Source: CAZYZQ01 sp964652075
GTDB lineage: Bacteria > Bacillota > Clostridia > Oscillospirales > Oscillospiraceae
Length of the DNA stretch: 12,007 nucleotides
Assembly (NCBI GenBank): GCA_964652075.1
Contig: CAZYZQ010000074.1
Location: forward strand, 1-12,007
Reading direction: 5' to 3'
Shown here: in pieces, positions 1 through 5,124 of the stretch
Position numbering within the stretch: the first letter of the stretch is position 1
How the letters are laid out: each line of letters starts with the position of its first letter
Made by a program: the position numbers and the translations under genes
The notes under the pieces: generated by a model
Databases searched by the model: none
What the model was told of the DNA's origin: nothing
The model's input: the letters and a program-made list of their open reading frames with translations, nothing else

Positions 1-330
1 GGGGAAGGAGGAGGCGTCCGGCTCGCCCATGATGAGCTGTTTGCCCGTCAGTTGCAGGATGGTTTTGCCGTTTACGGGCGCGGTGACAAACGAGTCGTGC
101 TTTTCGGCGGTTGTGCCGGTCAGCGGCTGGAACCAGTGCGTGTAGTGTGTGGCGCCCTTTTCCACAGCCCAGTCCTTCATGGCAGCGGCGACGGTGTCGG
201 CTGTCGCCATGCTGATCCGACCGCCCTCCCTGATTGCGCGGGAAAGCTCCTCATAGACCTTTTTCGGCAGCTTCTCACGCATGACCGCGTCGCTGAAGAC
301 GTTGCTGCCAAACACTTCGGAAATGTTCAT
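1..330 (-). CDS. glnN: Glutamine synthetase type III, N-terminal 110 residues (partial, runs off the left edge)
   Basis: The minus-strand frame starts MNISEVFGSNVFSD and contains THYTHWFQPLTG followed by TTAEKHDSF, the N-terminal signature of type III glutamine synthetase. This enzyme is a large cytoplasmic homo-oligomer that makes glutamine from glutamate, ammonia and ATP. Only about the first 110 of an expected roughly 700 residues are present, so the ATP and metal sites are outside the window. The start at 328-330 is supported by GAAAGG at 341-346 and by the fit of MNISEVFG to a plausible family N-terminus. It has its own promoter and a terminator-like hairpin in its leader, so expression may be attenuated in response to nitrogen state; the signal cannot be read from the sequence. 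Family assignment is strong; regulation is inference. Confidence 0.93.
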   Translation of the reverse strand, partial: MNISEVFGSNVFSDAVMREKLPKKVYEELSRAIREGGRISMATADTVAAAMKDWAVEKGATHYTHWFQPLTGTTAEKHDSFVTAPVNGKTILQLTGKQLIMGEPDASSFP

Positions 331-346
331 ACAAACGCATCCTTTC

Positions 347-385
347 AAGAAAAGGGCAAAGACATCTTCCGAGATATCTTTGCCC
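347..385 (-). terminator. Terminator-like hairpin in the glnN leader (possible attenuator)
   Basis: On the minus strand GGGCAAAGATATCT (372-385) pairs over 14 positions, one of them a G-U wobble, with AGATGTCTTTGCCC (354-367) around a CGGA tetraloop. TTTTCTT (347-353) follows directly, and the ribosome site GAAAGG (341-346) touches the T-tract. It lies between a plausible promoter and the glnN start, so it would terminate or block glnN unless relieved. A weak alternative pairing (GGATAT near 400-406 with ATATCT in the 5' arm) could act as antiterminator; that is inference. Confidence 0.7.
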
Positions 386-413
386 CTGAGGTCAAGTCTT
401 ATATCCAGATCCT

Positions 414-442
414 AACATAGCGCATTTTTGCCCATGTTGCAA
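414..442 (-). promoter_or_regulatory. Probable sigma-A promoter of glnN
   Basis: Read on the minus strand, TTGCAA (437-442) is separated by exactly 17 bases from TATGTT (414-419). The predicted transcription start near 407 leaves a leader of about 75 nt containing the terminator-like hairpin and the glnN ribosome site. The -35 hexamer is the same TTGCAA seen at other promoters in this window. Confidence 0.55.
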
Positions 443-499
443 GGACTTTTTGCGCTGCTGCGGCAATTTCGGAACAACTGCCAGTCCCGGGCAAGGGAG

Positions 500-525
500 A
501 AAAGCACAGATTTATGAAATCTGCC
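500..525 (-). terminator. Weak intrinsic terminator after the DUF6062-like gene
   Basis: Immediately after the TAA at 528-530, the minus strand carries CAGATTT-CAT-AAATCTG (7-bp AT-rich stem, 507-523), then TGC and TTTTCT. The stem is short and the T-run broken, so termination is probably partial and read-through towards glnN is possible. Confidence 0.45.
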
Positions 526-527
526 GG

Positions 528-1292
528 TTACTTTTTCCCCTTATACGGCCCGTCCATCGGATGGATTCCGACAAGCTTCTGCATGGCGCGCGGCACGGCG
601 TCGCGCGAGTTCTTCCATGGCTCGTCCGCATAGCGGTAGTCAAATTTCAGCGTAAACCAGTCGACGTCCTCATAGATCCGGTCAAGATTCTCCGTCATGA
701 GGCGGAACAGGGTGGGATAAAACCATTCGCGCTGCGCGTTTGGCAGCTTGTCCGGCGCGGCGCTCAGGATATCGGTAAAGTGCCGCATACAGAAGCCCTT
801 GCAGCCCTCCACGAGCTTGCGGAACTCGGCATCCTTCAGCATGGTGAAAAACGTATCGAGGTAGCGTGCCATGGCTTCGTCGATCTGCGCGCAGAGGAAG
901 CACTTCTTCTGCCGGTTGCGCGCCCAAGTGACCATGGGAAGCTCGGAGCCGTCCGACTTCTTGAACTTGGAGAGCATGGATTTTTTCTCCGGCGCCTCAA
1001 AGTCCTCGATCTGCTTCCGGAACTCCTTCAGCATCACCATGATGTAGGTCTGCAAAATCAGGGCGTTGCCGAGCGAGTTGCCGTACTGATAGATTTTCAT
1101 CATATGTTCCCGGCAAAAGCCCTGCTCATTTGTCAGACGGCGGATATCCGTGTCCATATAGGAGCACTCGCCGCTGCCGACCGTGAACTCAATGGCGCGC
1201 TCCTCCACGCTGCGCTCCGCGAAGCAGAAGGGGCACTCGTCGTCTGAGAGAAATGCGTCATTTAGCGGTATGGTGTGGATATGTTCTTTCAT
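528..1292 (-). CDS. DUF6062-like protein with two CxxC...CxxH modules (254 aa)
   Basis: The protein starts MKEHIHTIPLNDAF and resembles the uncharacterised DUF6062 family of Clostridia. Two similar Cys/His modules are visible: C20-x2-C23 with C60-x2-H63, then C131-x2-C134 with C168-x2-H171. Each module has about 33-36 residues between half-sites and each second half reads GFC(R/M).H, which suggests an internal duplication of a metal-binding (zinc-ribbon-like) unit. There is no signal peptide or membrane segment, so it is probably cytoplasmic. A GAGG ribosome site precedes the ATG, and a promoter lies in the 64-bp gap upstream. It follows the CmpB-DUF1653 pair on the same strand and precedes glnN. 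Function is unknown; the zinc role is inferred from the motif only. Confidence 0.8.
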   Translation of the reverse strand: MKEHIHTIPLNDAFLSDDECPFCFAERSVEERAIEFTVGSGECSYMDTDIRRLTNEQGFCREHMMKIYQYGNSLGNALILQTYIMVMLKEFRKQIEDFEAPEKKSMLSKFKKSDGSELPMVTWARNRQKKCFLCAQIDEAMARYLDTFFTMLKDAEFRKLVEGCKGFCMRHFTDILSAAPDKLPNAQREWFYPTLFRLMTENLDRIYEDVDWFTLKFDYRYADEPWKNSRDAVPRAMQKLVGIHPMDGPYKGKK

Positions 1293-1321
1293 GCAGCGGC
1301 CTCATTTCCAATATTTTTTCT

Positions 1322-1350
1322 ATTTTATCATGACACGTGGTATTTTACAA
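1322..1350 (-). promoter_or_regulatory. Probable promoter of the DUF6062-like gene
   Basis: On the minus strand TTGTAA (1345-1350), 17 bases, then TAAAAT (1322-1327), about 30 bases before the ATG at 1292. It begins just after the DUF1653 stop (1357-1359). No terminator hairpin is visible in the gap, so read-through from upstream is also possible. Confidence 0.55.
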
Positions 1351-1356
1351 GGTATA

Positions 1357-1575
1357 TCAATCAATTTTTGTAAAACGCGGAACACAGGTACCGTCGCGTT
1401 CGACGCGCTCGTTCCACATCGCGGCAGGGCGGACCCAGATCCCGCCCTCACCGTAGAGCGCGCGATAGACGACCATCTGCTCCAGTGTTTCCGAGTGTGT
1501 TGCGACACAGAGGACTTCGTACTCGTTTCCCTTAAAATGCCGGTATCGCCCCGGCAGGATCTCATGGCTTGTCAT
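1357..1575 (-). CDS. DUF1653 family protein (72 aa)
   Basis: The sequence MTSHEILPGRYRHFKGNEY followed by EVLCVATHSETLE, VVYRALYGEGGIWVRP and a short C-terminal tail is the hallmark of DUF1653, a small single-domain family of unknown function common in bacteria. The length matches the family. An upstream in-frame start at 1623 is open, but the ATG at 1573-1575 is preferred: it has GAGGG about 7 bases upstream and gives the normal family N-terminus. The gene overlaps the end of the CmpB-like gene by 14 bases (that gene stops at 1562-1564), so the two are probably translationally coupled. The family role is not established. Confidence 0.88.
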   Translation of the reverse strand: MTSHEILPGRYRHFKGNEYEVLCVATHSETLEQMVVYRALYGEGGIWVRPAAMWNERVERDGTCVPRFTKID

Positions 1576-2500
1576 GCTTTTCCCTCTTTCTCCGGTTTTT
1601 GATTGAATCCGCCAGCTTGTCAAAGGCAGCCTGACCTTCGCGGAGCTTCAGCTCCGGGAAGGCGCGCAGCAGGCGGTTCTGGCCAAATCTGTGCTCGTGT
1701 AATTTTGCCGATAACTCTGCGCGTTTTTCCGTGAGCGCAACGCTGTGCCGCTCCTTTTGCTCTGAACGGATCGCGGCGAGCACCGCCATCTCCTCTGTGT
1801 GGTGCTGCTCATACAGCGCTTTCTCCTCCGCGCGGTGCGCATCGCACAGCGCATTGTAGTCGATATAGATGGCCTGCTCCTCCTCGGCCTTCTGCTTGAC
1901 GGCCAGCACCTTGCCGGAGAGGCTGTCGCCGATCCGGTCGGAGACATCGTGGATTTCTGCTGCCAGCTTCGTCAAAATACGCAGCCGCTTTTGCAGGTTG
2001 CGGATCGTGACGATCGTTGCGGTAAGGTCGGTGAACAGGAGGACAAGCAGCACGATGAGCAGGACAGTCCCAAATGTCTGGGGGATCAGATCGATCAGCT
2101 TGCGCAGCAGCGGGTGGACAAGCCGCAGGATGCCGGTGGCAGCAAAGCCCCAGTAGATGGAATTCTCCAAGCAGATATAGCCCCGGACATTGAATTTTTT
2201 CTGGCTGTAGTCCCACCACTTGGCGTGGAAGGCCGCCTCCAGAATCCAGCCGGTGAAAAATTCGAGCGCCGTGCACAGGAGCATTGAGCTGAAGAACAAT
2301 AAAAGCAGGCTGTCGGAGAACGGCTGAAGGCAGACAAGCACAATGGCCATGCCGAACCCATAGACCGGGCAGACAGGCCCGTTCAGAAACCCGCGGTTTA
2401 CAAATTTCCCTTTTCCAACCGCAAAGACCGTGACTTCCGTACACCAACCCAGAAATGCGTACAGGAAGAAATACCACGTCAGATGATATAGCTGCTCCAA
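1562..2500 (-). CDS. CmpB-like putative ABC-transporter-type membrane protein (312 aa)
   Basis: The N-terminal half carries the pattern of the CmpB/'putative ABC transporter type IV' family: FLYAFLGWCTEV, then GFLNGPVCPVYGFG, then LEFFTGWILE...KWWDYS and GYICLENSIYWG. About five membrane segments occupy residues 5-165. The C-terminal half (about 175-310) is charged, rich in E/K/A/L and likely a cytoplasmic coiled coil. The transport role is only a database label; no ATPase lies nearby. The frame is open to a GTG at 2539, but the promoter -10 box (2531-2536) lies inside that extension, so I choose the TTG at 2498-2500, preceded by GGGGTG at 5 bases and giving MEQLYHLTWYFF. It overlaps DUF1653, its probable operon partner. 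Confidence 0.85.
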   Translation of the reverse strand: MEQLYHLTWYFFLYAFLGWCTEVTVFAVGKGKFVNRGFLNGPVCPVYGFGMAIVLVCLQPFSDSLLLLFFSSMLLCTALEFFTGWILEAAFHAKWWDYSQKKFNVRGYICLENSIYWGFAATGILRLVHPLLRKLIDLIPQTFGTVLLIVLLVLLFTDLTATIVTIRNLQKRLRILTKLAAEIHDVSDRIGDSLSGKVLAVKQKAEEEQAIYIDYNALCDAHRAEEKALYEQHHTEEMAVLAAIRSEQKERHSVALTEKRAELSAKLHEHRFGQNRLLRAFPELKLREGQAAFDKLADSIKNRRKREKHDKP

Positions 2501-2530
2501 AAGGACACCCCGTTCCAAGTCGTTTCGACC

Positions 2531-2559
2531 ATTATACACCCATACGCGCCTGATTGCAA
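2531..2559 (-). promoter_or_regulatory. Minus-strand arm of a divergent promoter (CmpB-DUF1653 operon)
   Basis: On the minus strand TTGCAA (2554-2559), 17 bases, TATAAT (2531-2536). The predicted transcription start near 2524 gives a leader of about 24 nt ending in the GGGGTG ribosome site and the TTG start at 2500. The -35 hexamer is palindromic and is shared with the plus-strand arm. Confidence 0.75.
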
Positions 2560-2582
2560 ATCCTGCCGCGGCCTGCTATAAT
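2554..2582 (+). promoter_or_regulatory. Plus-strand arm of the divergent promoter (36-aa ORF, truA operon)
   Basis: On the plus strand the same TTGCAA (2554-2559) is followed after exactly 17 bases by TATAAT (2577-2582). The predicted start near 2589 gives a leader of about 75 nt with two hairpins before the first ATG. RNA polymerase could not bind both arms at once, so the two operons should compete. Confidence 0.75.
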
Positions 2583-2600
2583 AAAAGAGCATCCTGTAAA

Positions 2601-2616
2601 GTCCGATTTTTCGGAC
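2601..2616 (+). promoter_or_regulatory. Small leader hairpin
   Basis: GTCCGA-TTTT-TCGGAC forms a perfect 6-bp stem with a T4 loop in the leader of the truA operon. No T-tract follows, so it is not a terminator. It may be a 5' stabilising element or part of a larger fold with the ribosome-site hairpin downstream. Confidence 0.4.
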
Positions 2617-2630
2617 AGTAGATCCGGTAT

Positions 2631-2666
2631 CATATCCACAGAACAACACAGGAGGTGTTGGATATG
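2631..2666 (+). promoter_or_regulatory. Hairpin enclosing the ribosome site and start codon of the 36-aa ORF
   Basis: CATATC (2631-2636) pairs with GATATG (2661-2666), which includes the ATG start; CAACAC (2644-2649) pairs with GTGTTG (2655-2660); the loop is AGGAG (2650-2654), the core of the Shine-Dalgarno. The two stems stack with a 7-nt bulge on the 5' side (2637-2643). The start codon would be buried in the basal stem while the ribosome site is displayed in the loop. This geometry suits translational control; the ligand, protein or temperature response is unknown. Confidence 0.6.
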
Positions 2667-2774
2667 ATTCGGATGCAGTATCGGATGGGACATGTTGAGG
2701 TGTATGACGCGTATGGCGAATTCCTCTTCTCGGCGGACACCGAGGCGGAGGCCTACGCCATGCTGGAGGACTGA
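2664..2774 (+). CDS. Small protein of 36 aa upstream of truA, unrecognised
   Basis: The ORF reads MIRMQYRMGHVEVYDAYGEF then LFSADTEAEAYAMLED. It has a near-perfect ribosome site (AGGAGGTG, 6 bases before the ATG) and ends 2 bases before the TTG start of truA. Its own last codons supply the truA ribosome site (GGAGGA). It is acidic, has no membrane segment or Cys, and looks like a beta strand-turn-strand (HVEVYD..GEFLFSA) followed by an Ala/Glu helix. The codons look genuinely coding. It could be a true small protein or a leader ORF whose translation couples truA to the hairpin control; these are not exclusive. I do not recognise the family. Confidence 0.65.
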   Translation: MIRMQYRMGHVEVYDAYGEFLFSADTEAEAYAMLED

Positions 2775-2776
2775 CA

Positions 2777-3517
2777 TTGCAGCGTAATTTTAAAATGCTT
2801 CTGGAGTATGACGGGACAAACTTCGACGGCTGGCAGCGGCAGGGAAATACGGACAATACCATTCAGGGCAGGCTGGAGGAGATCCTCTCGCGCCTGCTGG
2901 AGCAGCCGGTTGCGGTGATCGGCAGCGGGCGCACCGACGCGGGCGTCCATGCGCATGGGCAGGTGGCGAACTGGAAGGCGGACACCGCGCTCTCTCCGGA
3001 GCGGCTACAGGCGATGCTGCGGGCCAATCTGCCGGAGTCGATTGGGCTACGTGCCTTGGAAGAAGTGCCGCTGCGCTTTCACAGCCGACTCTCGGCGCGG
3101 GAGAAGACGTACCGGTATCGGATCTGGACGAGCGACGCGCCTTGCGTCTTTGAAAGGCGTTATCTGTGGCTGCTGCGAAAGCCGCTGGATATTGCTGCAA
3201 TGCGTGATGCGGCATCCCACCTTTTGGGCCGCCATGATTTTCGTGCGTTCTGCTCGAACCGCCAGATGAAAAAGAGCACGGTGCGCGAGCTGCGAGCACT
3301 GTCAGTTGAGCAGTACGGCGATGAGATCCGCCTGACGGCGACCGGGGATGGGTTCCTGTACAACATGGTGCGGATTCTTGCGGGTACGCTTGTAGAGGTC
3401 GGACTGGGCAGGCGCGCACCGGAAGAGATGGAAGCGATCCTGCAAAGCCGCGACCGCGCACAGGCGGGCGCCACCGCCCCGGCCAAGGGCTTGTTATTAT
3501 GGGAGGTCTTATATTGA
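2777..3517 (+). CDS. truA: tRNA pseudouridine(38-40) synthase TruA (246 aa)
   Basis: TruA converts uridines 38-40 in the anticodon arm of many tRNAs to pseudouridine in the cytoplasm. Visible signatures are LLEYDGTNFDGWQRQ (residues 8-22), the catalytic motif GSGRTDAGVHAHGQV with the nucleophile Asp54, REKTYRYRI in the middle, HDFRAFCS and the C-terminal FLYNMVRILAGTLVEVG. The length is normal and all motifs are intact. The TTG at 2777 is chosen because GGAGGA lies about 7 bases upstream and because it restores the usual short N-terminus; the first ATG (2795) has no ribosome site. It is coupled to the preceding 36-aa ORF, and its TGA overlaps the TTG of the next gene. Confidence 0.96.
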   Translation: MQRNFKMLLEYDGTNFDGWQRQGNTDNTIQGRLEEILSRLLEQPVAVIGSGRTDAGVHAHGQVANWKADTALSPERLQAMLRANLPESIGLRALEEVPLRFHSRLSAREKTYRYRIWTSDAPCVFERRYLWLLRKPLDIAAMRDAASHLLGRHDFRAFCSNRQMKKSTVRELRALSVEQYGDEIRLTATGDGFLYNMVRILAGTLVEVGLGRRAPEEMEAILQSRDRAQAGATAPAKGLLLWEVLY

Positions 3518-3855
3518 ACATTCAGATTTTCGGAAAATCCAAGTGCTTTGATACAAAAAAGACGGAGCGCTATTTCAAGGAGCGCCGCATCAAATTCCAG
3601 AGCATCGATCTTGTGAAATACGGCATGTCAAACGGCGAGTTTGAGAGCGTTCTGCGCGCGCTGGGCGGCATCGATAATCTGATCGACTGGGAAGCCAAAA
3701 GCCCGGAGATCGATCTGCTGCGCTACCTCTCCGACCCGGCGCAGAAGGAGGACAAGGTCTTCGAGAATCCGAAGCTTATGAAGACGCCCATTGTCCGCAA
3801 CGGGAAAAAAGCGACTGCGGGCTATTGCCCGGAGATATGGAAGAATTGGGAATAG
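3514..3855 (+). CDS. ArsC/Spx-family thioredoxin-fold protein (113 aa)
   Basis: The sequence MNIQIFGKSKCFDTKKTERYF, then IDLVKYGMS and TPIVRNGKKATAGYCPEIW, is typical of the ArsC/Spx/YffB-like family. The N-terminal Cys11 sits where the arsenate-reductase active Cys lies, in a C-F-D-T setting; the family TPIVR motif with its Arg is present. A second Cys is near residue 106 in GYCPEIW. No arsenate resistance genes are nearby, and the sequence lacks the Spx CxxC pair, so an arsenate reductase label would be a guess; a glutaredoxin-like thiol role is equally possible. The TTG at 3514 is preferred to the ATG at 3499: GGGAGG lies 7 bases upstream, and TTGA overlaps the truA stop, implying coupled translation. 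Confidence 0.85.
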   Translation: MNIQIFGKSKCFDTKKTERYFKERRIKFQSIDLVKYGMSNGEFESVLRALGGIDNLIDWEAKSPEIDLLRYLSDPAQKEDKVFENPKLMKTPIVRNGKKATAGYCPEIWKNWE

Positions 3856-3882
3856 AGCCATACGACGAACAGGAGGTCAAAT

Positions 3883-4395
3883 ATGCACGTTACATTCGAG
3901 AAAAAGGAAGCGTTTCGCGTGATAGGCTTTGAAGCCGCTGTGCCGGATAGAGATGCCTACGCGCAGATTCCAAAGCTGTGGGCGGCCTATGCAGAACAGC
4001 ATATGGCGCCGCTGCTGGCAAAAGCCGGCCCGGAGAGCGCGTTGGAGCAGGCTATATTTGCCAATATGATCGGTGAATACGGCATCTGCATCGACGATGC
4101 GGGGCAGGAGGGCACAATCCGCTATCTCATCGCGGGCATCTATCAGGGCGGGCCGGTTCCGGCCGGGCTGACACTGCGCGAGATTCCCGCGATGGAATGG
4201 GCGATTTTTTCCTGCACCGGGCCGATGCCGGGGGCGCTGCAGGCGGTCAATACGGAGGTGTTTTCACACTGGCTGCCGGAAAACGGCGAATATGCGCCAG
4301 CCAGAAAGATGAGCGTCGAGTGGTACTCGCAGGGAGATATGTCTGCACCGGATTATCAAAGCGCAATTTGGGTGCCGGTCGTAAAAACCCATTGA
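3883..4395 (+). CDS. GyrI-like small-molecule-binding domain protein (170 aa)
   Basis: The fold pattern starts VTFEKKEAFRVIGFE, continues through IPKLWAAYAEQH, then YLIAGIYQG.....GLTLREIPAMEWAIFSCTGPMP and ends SVEWYSQGD.....SAIWVPV. This is the GyrI-like/AraC effector-binding domain, which in AraC and MerR-type regulators binds small ligands such as drugs. Here it stands alone, without the usual helix-turn-helix, as in E. coli GyrI (SbmC) and related single-domain proteins. AGGAGG lies 7 bases before the ATG, 27 bases after the ArsC-like gene, so it is probably the last gene of the truA operon. The ligand is unknown; a MATE transporter lies nearby but is not in the same transcription unit. 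Confidence 0.85.
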   Translation: MHVTFEKKEAFRVIGFEAAVPDRDAYAQIPKLWAAYAEQHMAPLLAKAGPESALEQAIFANMIGEYGICIDDAGQEGTIRYLIAGIYQGGPVPAGLTLREIPAMEWAIFSCTGPMPGALQAVNTEVFSHWLPENGEYAPARKMSVEWYSQGDMSAPDYQSAIWVPVVKTH

Positions 4396-4406
4396 AAAAT
4401 GATCAT

Positions 4407-4435
4407 GCGGGCAGTTTCTGAGTGAAACTGCCCGC
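4407..4435. terminator. Intrinsic terminator between convergent genes, probably bidirectional
   Basis: GCGGGCAGTTTC (4407-4418) and GAAACTGCCCGC (4424-4435) form a perfect 12-bp stem with a 5-nt loop, between the stops of the GyrI-like gene (4393-4395) and the GNAT gene (4445-4447). On the plus strand T5 follows after AATATG; on the minus strand ATGATCATTTTTC follows. Both T-tracts are offset by several bases, so termination in each direction may be less than complete. Confidence 0.8.
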
Positions 4436-4444
4436 AATATGTTT

Positions 4445-4861
4445 TTACAGAACCTTTCGGAAGAACAGCTCCATGGGCTGATCAAACGGCGTGTTTTGAA
4501 ACACAAGCCCGCCGCAGTCGAGATACCCGAGTTTCCGGTATAAATGCTGCGCGTTCTCATCCGCCTGCGTGGAAATCAGTACCATCGTGTAGCCCTGCTG
4601 CCGCATCTCCTGCTCCCAGAATAAAATCGCCTGCGAGGCGAACCCCTTGCCCCTTTGGTCTTCCGCAATATAGATGAGATTCAGGAAGGGGAGCGTGTCC
4701 CAGATGACGCAGTGGTGCATCAGCCCCACCGGCGCGCCGTTTTCCCACATGACATAACCGGTTCCTGTGAGAACATGGCGTTCAAAGGCCGCGTCATTTA
4801 CATGCCGGTCGACGCGAAACACAAAATCCCGATCCTGCTTCTGCATATGTTTTACGATCAT
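4445..4861 (-). CDS. GNAT family N-acetyltransferase (138 aa)
   Basis: The acetyl-CoA pyrophosphate-binding motif is clear: IYIAEDQRGKGFASQAI, with the Q/RxxGxG/A core at residues 69-74. The later region MVLISTQADENAQHLYRKLGY matches the conserved GNAT strand-helix-'YxKLGF' segment. The substrate cannot be told. The start ATG at 4859-4861 has AGGAG 8 bases upstream. The same frame stays open upstream to 5293, but that part crosses the GNAT promoter, the MATE promoter and the antisense of the MATE N-terminus, and has no homologous look. The gene points towards the GyrI-like gene, with a shared terminator between them, and is divergent from the MATE gene. Confidence 0.9.
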   Translation of the reverse strand: MIVKHMQKQDRDFVFRVDRHVNDAAFERHVLTGTGYVMWENGAPVGLMHHCVIWDTLPFLNLIYIAEDQRGKGFASQAILFWEQEMRQQGYTMVLISTQADENAQHLYRKLGYLDCGGLVFQNTPFDQPMELFFRKVL

Positions 4862-4914
4862 ACCTGCATCTCCTGACGTTGGAATGCGCGTTTTAGCCCC
4901 GCCTTCATATTCCG

Positions 4915-4944
4915 ATTTTATCACAACTGCCGCCTTTCTGGCAA
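4915..4944 (-). promoter_or_regulatory. Probable promoter of the GNAT gene
   Basis: On the minus strand TTGCCA (4939-4944), 18 bases, then TAAAAT (4915-4920), followed by a leader of about 47 nt to the ATG at 4861. It lies about 40 bp from the divergent MATE promoter, so a shared regulator is possible, but no clear operator is visible. Confidence 0.5.
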
Positions 4945-4982
4945 GCACGATTCCGAAGCGCAGTAACACATAGGGCTCCCTC

Positions 4983-5011
4983 TTGACAGAGTGGCAAAAG
5001 CATGCTATCAT
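4983..5011 (+). promoter_or_regulatory. Near-consensus promoter of the MATE gene
   Basis: TTGACA (4983-4988), 17 bases, TATCAT (5006-5011). The predicted start near 5018 gives a leader of about 107 nt before the MATE ATG, with a full intrinsic terminator inside it. A strong promoter followed by a leader terminator is the usual layout of attenuation control. Confidence 0.8.
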
Positions 5012-5055
5012 ACTTTCAAACAATCTGTGGATTTTTCGGGCTTTGACCACTTTTC

Positions 5056-5092
5056 GCCACACAACTGCGTATGTAGCTGTGTGGCTTTTTTT
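5056..5092 (+). terminator. Intrinsic terminator inside the MATE leader (probable attenuator)
   Basis: GCCACACA (5056-5063) pairs with TGTGTGGC (5078-5085); the stem continues inwards after one A-C mismatch with CTGC/GTAG (one G-U) to a GTAT loop. Seven T residues follow (5086-5092). This is a textbook intrinsic terminator 32 bases before the MATE start. Upstream, TGTGG (5026-5030) can pair either with CCAC (5047-5050) or with CCACA in the 5' arm (5057-5061), which could form a competing antiterminator. No known riboswitch class was recognised and no upstream ORF with a ribosome site was seen. Confidence 0.75.
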
Positions 5093-5124
5093 GCGCTCGA
5101 AGCACAGAGAAAGGATGCGAAAAA

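Noticed and set aside
347..442. ANTAR-type double-hairpin target in the glnN leader
   Set aside because: Only one hairpin fits between the predicted start and glnN, and its loop is a tetraloop, not the hexaloop expected for ANTAR binding.
450..1247. 265-codon plus-strand open frame
   Set aside because: Shadow of the DUF6062-like gene; no family features and no ribosome site.
2501..2539. GTG start at 2539 for the CmpB-like gene
   Set aside because: The TATAAT -10 box lies at 2531-2536, so this codon would be upstream of the transcript start.
4858..4908. 16-codon ORF (MKAGLKRAFQRQEMQV) ending in ATGA over the GNAT start
   Set aside because: Its ATG coincides with the predicted transcription start and has no ribosome site; a leaderless leader peptide cannot be excluded but is not supported.
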